DNA of 30,443 nucleotides from Sanchytrium tribonematis. Lineage: Eukaryota > Sanchytriomycota > Sanchytriomycetes > Sanchytriales > Sanchytriaceae. The stretch covers positions 1-30,443 of the forward strand of contig JADGIG010000053.1 in assembly GCA_018985235.1 (NCBI GenBank). The letters are read 5' to 3'. The translations under genes and the position numbers were made by a program. Numbering within the stretch: the first letter of the stretch is position 1; the number at the start of each line of letters is the position of its first letter. Positions 1 to 8,733 of the stretch are shown piece after piece. Under the pieces are notes generated by a model. The model ran no database searches. It saw only the letters and a list, made by a program, of their open reading frames with translations, and had not been told where the DNA came from.

Positions 1-51
1 TGATCAACATGGCATTTATAGAATATACTGATTAAGGGGAGAAATTAGGAG

Positions 52-1032
52 ATGAAAGCACAAGTATCTTCAGAAGATGTCATCCAGTGGTTGGAAGCCA
101 ATAATAGTCTCGATGACACACAACCTCAAATAATAAGTAATATAAATTTGCTAGTGTGTATGTTATTGAAGCATCGCTTCCACCATACTTCCGTTGGAAA
201 TTACATTTATTTATTACTTTCCACGAGCAACCTCGACAGCTCGGTTGATAAGTCTATCGGAATGCTTCTCAAGTCATTGTCAACAAATGGTGGCCATTAT
301 ACAGTAAGCAACTGTATTGAGCAGTTGGAACATTTCTATTTGAAGAGATTTTTCTCTGATATTGACAATGAATTGTGTGAATCGCTCTTAAATTCGTTAA
401 GCTATTTCTTGAAAAATCATTTTCATCTCTTTTCACTTAAATTTATCCAATGTATTGGAATACTTATATGCGATACTCTTTACAGTGGTCTCAAGTCATA
501 CTACAAATTGAACAATTGTATTTTGAAGGTGAAGAGTAATGAATGTCTTTACTACACAATCAAGATAGCGCTAGTGCTGTGCGACAACGGACACATATTT
601 TTCGAATCTGTCGAGCCTTTAGAATCTCTTAAAGCAGACTTAAATGAGCATAATTTGGCAAAATGTGAAAGATCTGTTGCTTTGGTAGATTGCGTTAATC
701 AAGAAATTCATGTTACAGAAATTGATGATACTCTGGAAGGCAGACTCATAGAGATGGTGAATGATCTAATTTGTCACATAGGAAACCCATCATTTGTAAA
801 AAACAGAGTTCTAGTTTATGAAATAGTTGAGTACATAAATGAAAGCGTCGAAAAATCACAAAATGAAGGTGTTAAGAGGAAAGTAGGCCAGAACGAGATT
901 GATTTTGCTTCAAGTGTCGAAAGTAAGAAAATCAAATTGGATTTGAATCAACACGAAAACGCCGCAGCTAATGAAGAAGCAGATATTTTACTTGCTAAAT
1001 ACGATAAAGGTGAATTTGAAATCGAAATTTAA
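52..1032 (+). CDS. Uncharacterised helical protein (326 aa)
   Basis: I do not recognise this protein. It opens at an ATG preceded by an A-rich leader and runs without interruption to a TAA. The first ~230 residues look mostly alpha-helical, with many Leu, Ile and Cys and no clear transmembrane segment. The C-terminal ~60 residues are polar and charged, with small basic clusters (VKRKVG near residue 280 and SKKIKLD near 295) that could be nuclear localisation signals; that is inference. The very end is acidic. The gene converges on the AMSH gene with only 9 bp between the two stop codons. I saw no 19-nt intron in it. It could be a divergent subunit of a nuclear complex, but nothing in the sequence fixes that. 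Confidence 0.75.
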   Translation: MKAQVSSEDVIQWLEANNSLDDTQPQIISNINLLVCMLLKHRFHHTSVGNYIYLLLSTSNLDSSVDKSIGMLLKSLSTNGGHYTVSNCIEQLEHFYLKRFFSDIDNELCESLLNSLSYFLKNHFHLFSLKFIQCIGILICDTLYSGLKSYYKLNNCILKVKSNECLYYTIKIALVLCDNGHIFFESVEPLESLKADLNEHNLAKCERSVALVDCVNQEIHVTEIDDTLEGRLIEMVNDLICHIGNPSFVKNRVLVYEIVEYINESVEKSQNEGVKRKVGQNEIDFASSVESKKIKLDLNQHENAAANEEADILLAKYDKGEFEIEI

Positions 1033-1041
1033 CTAATAAAT

Positions 1042-2656
1042 TTAAAGTCTCAGATCTTTAATAATAGTGGGTTTATCCACGAATCTGACATGTTGGGTGT
1101 TACTGATTACATCGTGATAAAGAACAGCCTCGCTTTCATGAGGATGAAAAAGTCTTTGATCCCGACAGTTACCAATATACTCAATCCCTGGCGGATCAGT
1201 TAGCCTGAATATTCCATAATTTGGTGAATGTAAAGGAGCACAGACAATGGCAATCGATTCAGGTAGTGTCAATTGAAATGGAAAATGTGTGTGTAAGTCT
1301 AAAGAACTCATAAAGCACTAAATAAGACAAAACTACTGTTTGGGTCGGATGTGTATGAATCCATCCAAGAGTGATTAAATTATTATCTATTTGAAAGCCT
1401 GCAACTAATTCCTCGTTTTCCATAACGCATGAGTTCGGGGTGCCAGATTGGTTCGGAATTATTAGGTGGGTGACCAAATAAGCAGCTTGCTGCCTTATTG
1501 AAGATCTTTTGATTTTTCTCAGCTTACCAGCAAGTAACCCGCATGTTTCTATACCCTTCCCAGTATTTAAATTGGCAATTCTCATAAAATCGCCTATTAT
1601 CATCCTTGGCAAGTATACAGTATTTAGTCCATGATGAGGTCCATTTTCGTAATTCGGTTGCGCTTGGTTTACGTCAGGTACAGGCGGCAATTCTTTGCTG
1701 ACCGACGGTGCCGAAACAGATTTCAGAATTTTAGTATTCTCTGGTATCAAAACTGGTTGGTCTGATCTAGGCTCATAAACTTCAGGTAATTGAACTGGGG
1801 GCCTATTGGATATTGAAGAAGTAACATCTATATTTGGGCTTACCACTTCTTTGGCTCTCTGATCTGTACTTTTAGGTGTTTCCATTATATAGCGTTCTTT
1901 TGCAACCTCGCTCTGATTAAATAAATAGTTTTGTAACATTTTGAATTTATATTCCTGATTTTCAGACCCTTGATCTGCGAAAAGCTCAACCGAATTCGAC
2001 TGATAAACAGGCTCCGCAATCTGATTCACTTTTGATGGCTCGATAGAAAAAGTTTGAATTTTTTGCGGAATACTTCCTCGAGCTTGTTGACGGCTTGTTG
2101 GTATTGGCGAGGGTATTGTCTGGCGGTTGTTTAGCAAAACTGGATTTTTGTTTGATATCTGTGCTGTGTTAAATTGCTTCTCTATTTCCTCCAGGGTTGG
2201 GTAATATTGAGTTGTAATTTGTTCTTGTTGTTTCTGATTAAAAACTGGATTTTTTTGAATATTGGACGGTTTTGGTGGTACATCGGGGAGAGGTTTCTTC
2301 GGAGGCGTATTTGGGATAGCAGGAAGAGCCTTTTGTGGTGGCTTTTTCTCGGCAACATTCTCATTGTCACTATCGCTCTCCGTATTATATATATTAGTTT
2401 TTAATTCCTTGGGAATAATCATAGAAAGTGTGCGGCTGACTGTTTTTTGCATCGTGACTTCGTTACTATTCGAATTTTCAACAGGAGAGTCGAATTTTTT
2501 GAGAAATTTAGTAAATTTTTTACGTTGCAAATTTTTCATAAGAACATCTGCCTCTATTCTGGTTATTTCATCTGGGTCTTTGAGTAGCTTTATCAAAATT
2601 ACTTCAGCGGCTTCCCATTTTGAAGGATCTTCAAGCATTTTATTTATGCCTTCCAT
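1042..2656 (-). CDS. AMSH/STAMBP-family JAMM deubiquitinase
   Basis: This is a zinc-dependent, K63-linkage-type deubiquitinase of the AMSH/Sst2 family, expected to act on endosomal cargo with ESCRT proteins. It is encoded by two exons, 2656-1337 and 1317-1042, giving 531 aa. The 19-nt intron (1318-1336) falls inside the JAMM motif. Splicing joins HTHPTQT to CFMSSLDLHTHF, which recreates the family motif HxHPxQxxFxSxxDxHxH; without splicing the motif is broken. Downstream the AMSH-specific features are present (LPESIAIVCAP, a Cys/His-rich FHPHE region and a KDL-type end). The middle, roughly residues 90-370, is low complexity and proline-rich (several PPxKPLPxxPPKP-like runs), plausible SH3 ligands such as for STAM. 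The N-terminal ~60 residues are helical, but I cannot recognise a typical MIT domain. Start chosen at the first ATG of the open frame. Confidence 0.93.
1318..1336 (-). other. 19-nt spliceosomal intron in AMSH gene
   Basis: On the minus strand the sequence is GTAGTTTTGTCTTATTTAG, phase 0. Removing it restores the JAMM catalytic motif across the junction. The branch-like element is CTTAT at intron positions 11-15, followed by TTAG. Retention would shift the frame and end the protein 25 codons later. Confidence 0.92.
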
Positions 2657-2781
2657 AAAAGGGTTTCTTGTTTCAAGTTAATTTTTTTGAAAGTAGCTGT
2701 TGCCAATTTTTGGCGTACTGTATTTGCTATCTAGGTTAGTATTGCTAAAAACAATCAATACATCTGTATATGTACCTTAGT

Positions 2782-2791
2782 ACTCCTTCAA
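2782..2791 (+). promoter_or_regulatory. Candidate upstream motif ACTCCTTCAA
   Basis: The ten bases ACTCCTTCAA sit 13 nt before the ATG at 2805 and recur exactly at 14190-14199, directly upstream of the mitochondrial RNA polymerase ATG (opposite strand relative to that gene). A related ACTCCTTGA lies before the kinase-clathrin start (5155-5163). Function is unproven. Confidence 0.25.
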
Positions 2792-2804
2792 ACTTTTTGG
2801 GAAA

Positions 2805-4868
2805 ATGTTGTCTACTTTTCGTTTTAATTTGGATAATGTTCAAAGCGATGCTTTTGTCCGACACTTTATTGAGTGCGAAAAAGGAACTATTGATAAGAGT
2901 GGATGGATAATTATTGATAAGGATAATCAAACCATTGATCCGAAAACTCGAGACCAATACTTAAATATTCAATTTTTAGCAGATGTTGCTTTTCTTAAAA
3001 GGACTTTTGATTTGCAAAGATACTTAGTTTTTGATTCACTGGATAAAGTTGAACCGCTAAAGTCTCTCATTTTGAATGTACCTAATGAATTTAACTACAT
3101 AGACATTTCTGGTAAATTTATTTTTTTAAGCACAACGATCGGAAGTAAAATGGCAAGTCTTGAAAAAATCACTAGTATACTAAAGGAAGGAGGGGCTATC
3201 GTTTATACAAAATTAGATAGCCCAGATGATTTTTCGAAAATGGACTATTGTATATTCAACTCTATAAAAGGCGAAGACCTTATAAGAGCCTATGACTCAA
3301 AATGTACAATTGGAAACGTTTATTGGCTAATGTCCATTCTAAAATTTGGGTTTTCTGATCCTCGAAAGCACCAATTTTGGATGCCGTATCCCCACAAGGA
3401 TGCAGGATGTCACAAGTTGCTCATTACAGTAACTAATGTAGAAGGTGTAGCCAGGGAATACATCCAACACATGTGTCAACTTATAAATGCTGAATTTACC
3501 GGCGTTCTTACCAAGCATTGTACTCATTTAATTTGCGGAAGGATGGACGGCCACAAATTTCAGAAAGCCTTAGAATGGGGTGGAATCAAATTAACCAATG
3601 TTCTTTGGATTGAGGATTGTTTTACAAATTGGGAATATATAGACCCTGGCTTACATCAATACCAACATATGTCAAAAGTTCTTAGGGCCGAAGAACAACT
3701 CGGTAATACCCCCGCAAAATTCGAACTCTTTGAAACTTTTGTTGAACTAGAGCGCAATAGATTAGAACCGCAATGTGTCGAATTGGAAGTTAGAAAAACA
3801 ACTGAACGGTATTCCTTTGGAGAATCTTTAGAAACAGACAGGTTTTCAAAAAAGTCTAGCATTGAGAATATCAACCCTCAACATGCTAATTTGTCTTTAA
3901 ATTCGATAGAAAGTATTGAAAGTGCAATATCAAAAGACGTTTTAATTATGCCCGAAGAAAGAAATTCAGATCAAACAAACATTAAATTATTTGAATTAGA
4001 AAAATCAAGAATTAGAATTAAGGACACTGTCAACGTTAACGCGAATTTTCAAGATAAACTTAATACGCCCAAAGGAACCCAGAATTTCTTGGAGCAGCCC
4101 ATTAGCCAGACCCCGTTCTCTTCTTTTGCACAGTCTAAAATATTAAGTAATGAAGTCGAAAACAAAAGAGAACCATCAGCAACTTTGACCACGCCAACAC
4201 ACCAGTCTACTTCAAATACTCACTCCAGGAGCCCTAGTCCACTGACAGATCCAAGAAAGAGAAATAGCTCCACAAACTCTAGTACGAGTAAAAAGAAGAA
4301 AGGCCCTAAATTTAAACTTTTATTCACAAAAGGTGAGCCAACCAGTGCTCAAAAAAAAATAATTAAAAGTTTTGGTTTTGAAATGGCAAAAGATTTGAAA
4401 TCATGCACTCATCTAATTTCAGACACAGTAAAAACTACAGAAAAATTTCTTTGTGCTGTTGGAATGGGAAAAGAAATTGTGGTGCCAAATTGGATAAATA
4501 CTACTGGGAAAGTCGGCACAATAGCGAGCGAAACTATTTTTCGACCGAAATCTGATCAATTTGAAGATTTGACACTTAGTAGCTCGATTGAAAAATCTCG
4601 AGAAATTCATCTTTTTGAGGGCAAAAAGTTTTTGATTTCAAAAGAAAAAGGACTTCCTCCTGTCGAAGCATTGACAAAAATGATATCCGCTGGAAAAGGC
4701 AAAGTAGTTAAAGTTTTAAAATCGTCAGATCTGGCCGCAACGTATTATGTTTGCCCAAATAATGAGGATTTCTCTACGGTAAAAAATAACTATCCTGAAA
4801 TCTCTATTATGACAAAAGACGAGCTGTTTAAAGCCATTCTTTTTCAGGAACTCCCAAATCAAGAATAA
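2805..4868 (+). CDS. Rtt107/Brc1/PTIP-like multi-BRCT DNA-damage protein
   Basis: A 687-aa nuclear scaffold related to yeast Rtt107, S. pombe Brc1 and animal PTIP, which bind phosphorylated H2A and support replication-fork repair. Visible BRCT units lie at about residues 1-80, 98-182 and 200-282. The third contains the family-typical run beginning MPYPHKDAG, then THLICG and NVLWIEDCFTNWE. A polar, Ser/Thr/Pro-rich linker with a basic patch (RKRNSSTNSSTSKKKKG) follows. A C-terminal BRCT pair lies at about 505-685. In the first of these, LLFTKGE, THLISD and KTTEKFLCA match the phosphopeptide-binding strand, THL motif and Lys helix of Brc1/MDC1-type tandem BRCTs; from family knowledge this pair should read phosphorylated H2A. 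A single exon. It is divergent from AMSH with about 150 bp between starts. Confidence 0.88.
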   Translation: MLSTFRFNLDNVQSDAFVRHFIECEKGTIDKSGWIIIDKDNQTIDPKTRDQYLNIQFLADVAFLKRTFDLQRYLVFDSLDKVEPLKSLILNVPNEFNYIDISGKFIFLSTTIGSKMASLEKITSILKEGGAIVYTKLDSPDDFSKMDYCIFNSIKGEDLIRAYDSKCTIGNVYWLMSILKFGFSDPRKHQFWMPYPHKDAGCHKLLITVTNVEGVAREYIQHMCQLINAEFTGVLTKHCTHLICGRMDGHKFQKALEWGGIKLTNVLWIEDCFTNWEYIDPGLHQYQHMSKVLRAEEQLGNTPAKFELFETFVELERNRLEPQCVELEVRKTTERYSFGESLETDRFSKKSSIENINPQHANLSLNSIESIESAISKDVLIMPEERNSDQTNIKLFELEKSRIRIKDTVNVNANFQDKLNTPKGTQNFLEQPISQTPFSSFAQSKILSNEVENKREPSATLTTPTHQSTSNTHSRSPSPLTDPRKRNSSTNSSTSKKKKGPKFKLLFTKGEPTSAQKKIIKSFGFEMAKDLKSCTHLISDTVKTTEKFLCAVGMGKEIVVPNWINTTGKVGTIASETIFRPKSDQFEDLTLSSSIEKSREIHLFEGKKFLISKEKGLPPVEALTKMISAGKGKVVKVLKSSDLAATYYVCPNNEDFSTVKNNYPEISIMTKDELFKAILFQELPNQE

Positions 4869-4883
4869 ACTCCGTGTTTGAAA

Positions 4884-5054
4884 ATGTCTACACTGTCTTT
4901 TCTTGGAATGAAGGTCTACAGAAATAATTCGATACAGCCCTTTAAACCATTTTTATATGCAGGAGCATTCATGTTGTTTGCCACCTATAAAGTTAGAAAA
5001 GCTGGTATGGCGAGTGAAGCGAATGCCAAAAGCGAAGAAAATTCTACTCACTAA
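4884..5054 (+). CDS. Small membrane protein, possible ATP synthase subunit j (Atp18-like)
   Basis: A 56-aa protein starting at ATG 4884, 15 bp after the BRCT gene's stop. Residues about 10-25 read KVYRNNSIQPFKPF, followed by one hydrophobic segment (LYAGAFMLFATY) and a positively charged, then small and polar tail. This order (Tyr, Pro-Phe-x-Pro-Phe, Ala-Gly, single membrane helix, Lys/Ala-rich tail) matches fungal F1Fo-ATP synthase subunit j (Atp18), whose homologues run YPTPI-KP-WPF-AG. Such subunits are 50-60 aa, sit in the inner mitochondrial membrane and help the ATP synthase dimerise. The assignment rests on pattern resemblance only; another tiny mitochondrial membrane protein is possible. 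The upstream bases carry ACTCCGTGT (4869-4877), also found before Top2. Confidence 0.55.
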   Translation: MSTLSFLGMKVYRNNSIQPFKPFLYAGAFMLFATYKVRKAGMASEANAKSEENSTH

Positions 5055-5184
5055 ATAAATGGATCTTAACTAATGCGACATCGCGAAACAAACTGCGAAT
5101 CTATCAATCAGGGTATAATTCTTACTCAAGTGGAATATTATATTGTCCCATGAAACTCCTTGAAATCATACCTTGATTTTTGCC

Positions 5185-8100
5185 ATGTACTTTCAAGAAG
5201 GCGAATTTGTAACGGTCAAAGGAACTACATGTAATATTTTGTCTCTAGAAAGCGGGACTTTGCAGGATGATGCAAATGCATTTGTTTATAAAATTAAAAT
5301 GCAGAATGAAGATTTTGCATTGAAAAGCTGGGTACAAACCGAAAAAGCAATATACAACGAGATACACTCACTTGAGAGAACGGGAGGACACCCAAATATT
5401 GTTGAGCATGTAAAAAGCGAGTGTAAACAAAATGAGAAATCATTAAATGGCCTAATTGTTATGGAATTTCTGGCTGGTGGTACATTGAAAGACTTGATAG
5501 CGAGTCGAAGCAATCTTATCGAAAATGCAAATTCTACTATGAATCCCGGTGCTTATTTGAAGGATGAGCAGTCAATGCAAATTTTTACAGCCATCACATC
5601 AGCAGTGGCTCATTTACAGGCACTAGAACCACCACTTTATCATTGGGACATCCAGCCTTCAAATATTATGATGGTTGTGAGCTCCGGCCAAATACCTCAA
5701 AACGATTTTACCTGTGTTAAACTTATTGATTTTGGAAATAGCTTTTCAACACCTATTAACCCCACATCCTTGTCTAGCAAAGAAATTGATGAAAAAATTG
5801 AAGTTTTTAAAAATACCACCAACTTATCTTACAGGGCACCTGAAATGGTAGCAATGAATGCTGTTATTGATGGTCAGGCAGATGTATGGGCTCTCGGATG
5901 CCTTCTTTATAGCCTGCTCTACCTTGAAGATTACTACAAAACTATCTCCGATATAACATCAGGAAAATTTATTATCAAAACAACGCCCAAATATCCTCCT
6001 TACTTTGAAATTCTTTTGAGTAAAATCATCTTAAAGGAACCCGATCGCAGGATGAAAGCTTTTCAAGTTCTGTCACAATGCAGAGAGTTTTTCATCGGAG
6101 CCTTACCAAGTTGGATTACTCGTAAGTACAAGCCTCAAGCTTATAATTCTCCAAATTCAATTACTTTATCTACTTCTGTTAGCAAATCATCTATACCAGC
6201 TAGTACCAATGAAGCACCAGGAATTGAATATTTCGATGAGCATATTCTTGATATTGCTGGTTTTTCAGATTTGAATAATCCGATGAGACAAATTAATTTT
6301 CAATTTCCGGATGAAATTTGCGTCTCGGTTGACAAAGTTGTTTTTACCATACCTTTGTCTATAGAAGATCAGTCTGCAAGCAAACACAATGTATCTGCAA
6401 GTATTGCTATATATCATCCTGCGGAGCACTTGCTTGTAACTTGTTTTAATAATTCTTTGGATGTTTTTGATGTAGCTAAAAAGCAAAGGATTCAATCACA
6501 GGCCTTACCAACCAGTGAGGTCATATTTATGTCATGGCTTCATGACACTACCATATCCCTCATTACGAAAGAAGCAGTATACCATATGGAAATAGCTGGC
6601 GAGAATGAAATTATAGAGGAAATGTGTGGAATTTTTGATAGTGTCACAGAAAATAATATCGCTTATTACGACATTGACAGCAACGAAAATCCACAATGGC
6701 TGTTGATTGTCGCACCCAATACTAAAGAACCACCAAAAGGACAAATTCAACTTCATAGCATGGAAAAAAGTGGAAGCCAGATAATTCCAGGAGAGACCGC
6801 GCGTCTTTATAAGCCAAATGGAAAATTAGACTTTCTAAAGTTGTTGCTTGTAAATAGAGGGCAGAATCACACTTATGTACCTTAATCTAATGTAGTTACA
6901 TGTAGTTCCTGTAATTCAAGGAGCTGATCAGCCTTCAAGTATTCAATTACCTGTTGGTAAAAATGATTCTGTTTGTTCTTTAGAAGTAGATCATGCTTTG
7001 AACAAAGCCTATTTATGCACGTATTTTGGCCAAATTATTGTTTACGATATTCCAAACAAAAAGCTTATATTTGAGGGTAAACTCTTGTCTAGTGGGTTCA
7101 TTAAATCTCACCTAGATGTGGAAAGGGATCATTTGTTTGGTGTTGACAAAAAAGGGAAGCTATATAGGATATCTAATCGGAAAGCATCAGTTCGGACATC
7201 GGGTAAGGCGAAACAACCGAGTCCTGTAATCGCATCAAAACCTAGTTCAAAATCTTTACCAAAGCAGAATTCGATACCGGCTGCAAATAAGGCGCAAGTA
7301 GCTTTAGACTTCAATGTGTACTTGGAACGGGTAAGTAACAATGAAAAAATAAGCGAATCAGAGTCTGTCAAGTTTGCGCGATACGGTAATATTCTAGGAT
7401 TATCTCAATTGGTTATTAGTTATATAGAAGAAGGTCGTTTGGAATTGAGCGAGGCCCTCGGTGATGAGCTCAATGAAGGGACAACCAAGTCTCAAGAGGT
7501 TGCATTGCTTTGTTATAAGGGAAGTAACTGTCACAGAAAAGTTCTTAGAATAATGGCCGAAAAGAAAGATTTTAGAAGATTAGTTAATTATTTGAGAACT
7601 GTGGAATATGCTCCTGAAGATCATTACATTATGGAAGAAATTGCTTTTGCTGATACCGACATTGCGGAAGAATACGCTAGTAGGTATTATCAAACCAGTC
7701 AAAGAGAAGTTTTGCTTGAAAAAATCCTAGAAATTATGATCCAAAAAAATTGCGATTTGGACGCGATTGCGTTTCTACAAACAACATTGACTTCAGACGA
7801 TGCTGAGTACTCAGGACTACAAACCCAATTGTTCAAATTGATGTTTGCAAAAGATGTAAAGGAAGCCGATGAATTATTGCATTCAAACAAATATACACAG
7901 TATGATAAATGGACTGTTAGCAACTTGTGTATTGAAAATGGGCTCTACTCAAGAGCTATCAGCCTTTACGCTTCCAGAGAATTGCTTTTTAAGAGTGACA
8001 ACAGACTCTCTGCCAATCCGGTTTACACAGAGTTAAGCAAATTTCTTCTAAAAGAAGCTAATCCAAAATATTGGGGAAATGCCATTGATACCCTTTTAGA

Positions 8101-8677
8101 CAAAGAAGATGACCAAGAAAGACTAGGTAGTTATGAGTTGTTCGAAGTGAACGAAGAAAGCCAATTTGGATGCTTAATGCGTGCTATTTTGGATGGTTCA
8201 TTCTTGGCAGGCATAGACGATGTCAAAGTTATATATAGTCTTCTAGAATCGCTTATAAAATACAAAAAGAAATTTTGGCTGAAGCATGTTTTAAGCAATA
8301 TAATTAAAACCAAATCAGCATTTGCCAACAATATGACAATTCAAACGTTAATGTGTCTCTCCACCTTGTTGTTTCGAGAGACAGAAGATTTTCAACCTGC
8401 TATAACAAATATGAGTGGATACGATCACTTTACAGTGGCCAAGGCAGCAAAAGTCATGGGTCATGTTGAAGATTCTTTCCGGATTTATGAGAGATTTAGA
8501 GAATTTCCACAAGCTGCAGATGTTCTGGTTTATGACATTCAAGATTTGGCAAGAGCATTGGAATTTGCGGACAAAGTCGATAAGGATGAAGTTTGGCCAA
8601 TTGTAGGAAAGGGCATTCTGGAATCTATGCGCCAAAATACAAAATTGAGGCTTGAGTTGCGAAAAGCGGCCGAATAA
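5185..8677 (+). CDS. Fusion of NAK-family (AAK1/GAK-like) kinase and shortened clathrin heavy chain
   Basis: Two exons (5185-6876 and 6896-8677) encode 1157 aa. Residues ~1-312 form a protein kinase: ALK lysine K47, helix-C E59, HPNIV, catalytic loop H153-W-D155-I-Q157...N160, DFG at 182-184, APE at 218-220, then DVWALGCLLY. The NTT..YRAPE and WALGC patterns fit the Numb-associated (AAK1/GAK/Ark1) family, which phosphorylates clathrin adaptors. A short Ser-rich linker leads at ~353 into the clathrin heavy-chain beta-propeller: NPMRQINF, ASIAIYHPAEH, SLDVFDV, AVYHMEI and, across the splice junction, RGQNHTY-LHVVPV, which lines up with RGQAGGKLHIIEV of clathrin. Leg repeats follow (SEALGDEL; FLLKEANPKYWG; ALEFADKVDKDEVW). 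Compared with a ~1675-residue heavy chain, about 250-300 residues are missing inside the leg. Everything after about residue 1190 is also absent, including the light-chain and trimerisation regions. The kinase has no stop codon of its own, so this is a true fusion in the genome. Start: first in-frame ATG. Confidence 0.93.
6877..6895 (+). other. 19-nt spliceosomal intron in kinase-clathrin gene
   Basis: Sequence GTACCTTAATCTAATGTAG, phase 0, with branch-like CTAAT at positions 11-15. It carries an in-frame TAA. Its removal restores the clathrin propeller strand exactly (TY-LHVVPV against KLHIIEV), which fixes both splice sites. Confidence 0.93.
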
Positions 8678-8733
8678 ATCGTTGCAATAACTTGAGCCTT
8701 TATTTTGAGTTTAAATTTTTTTATCTAAACAAC

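Noticed and set aside
2262-2681. Plus-strand Gly/Phe/Ser-rich ORF opposite AMSH
   Set aside because: Antisense image of the Pro-rich AMSH segment with no independent support.
2711-2730. 20-nt GTA...TAG segment upstream of the BRCT gene as an intron
   Set aside because: Wrong length, no YTNAY at the fixed position and no coding exon before it.
6877-6997. Sequencing frameshift or pseudogene break in the clathrin part
   Set aside because: The break is exactly a 19-nt GTA...TAG segment whose removal restores conserved clathrin sequence, and the same structure occurs in five other genes.
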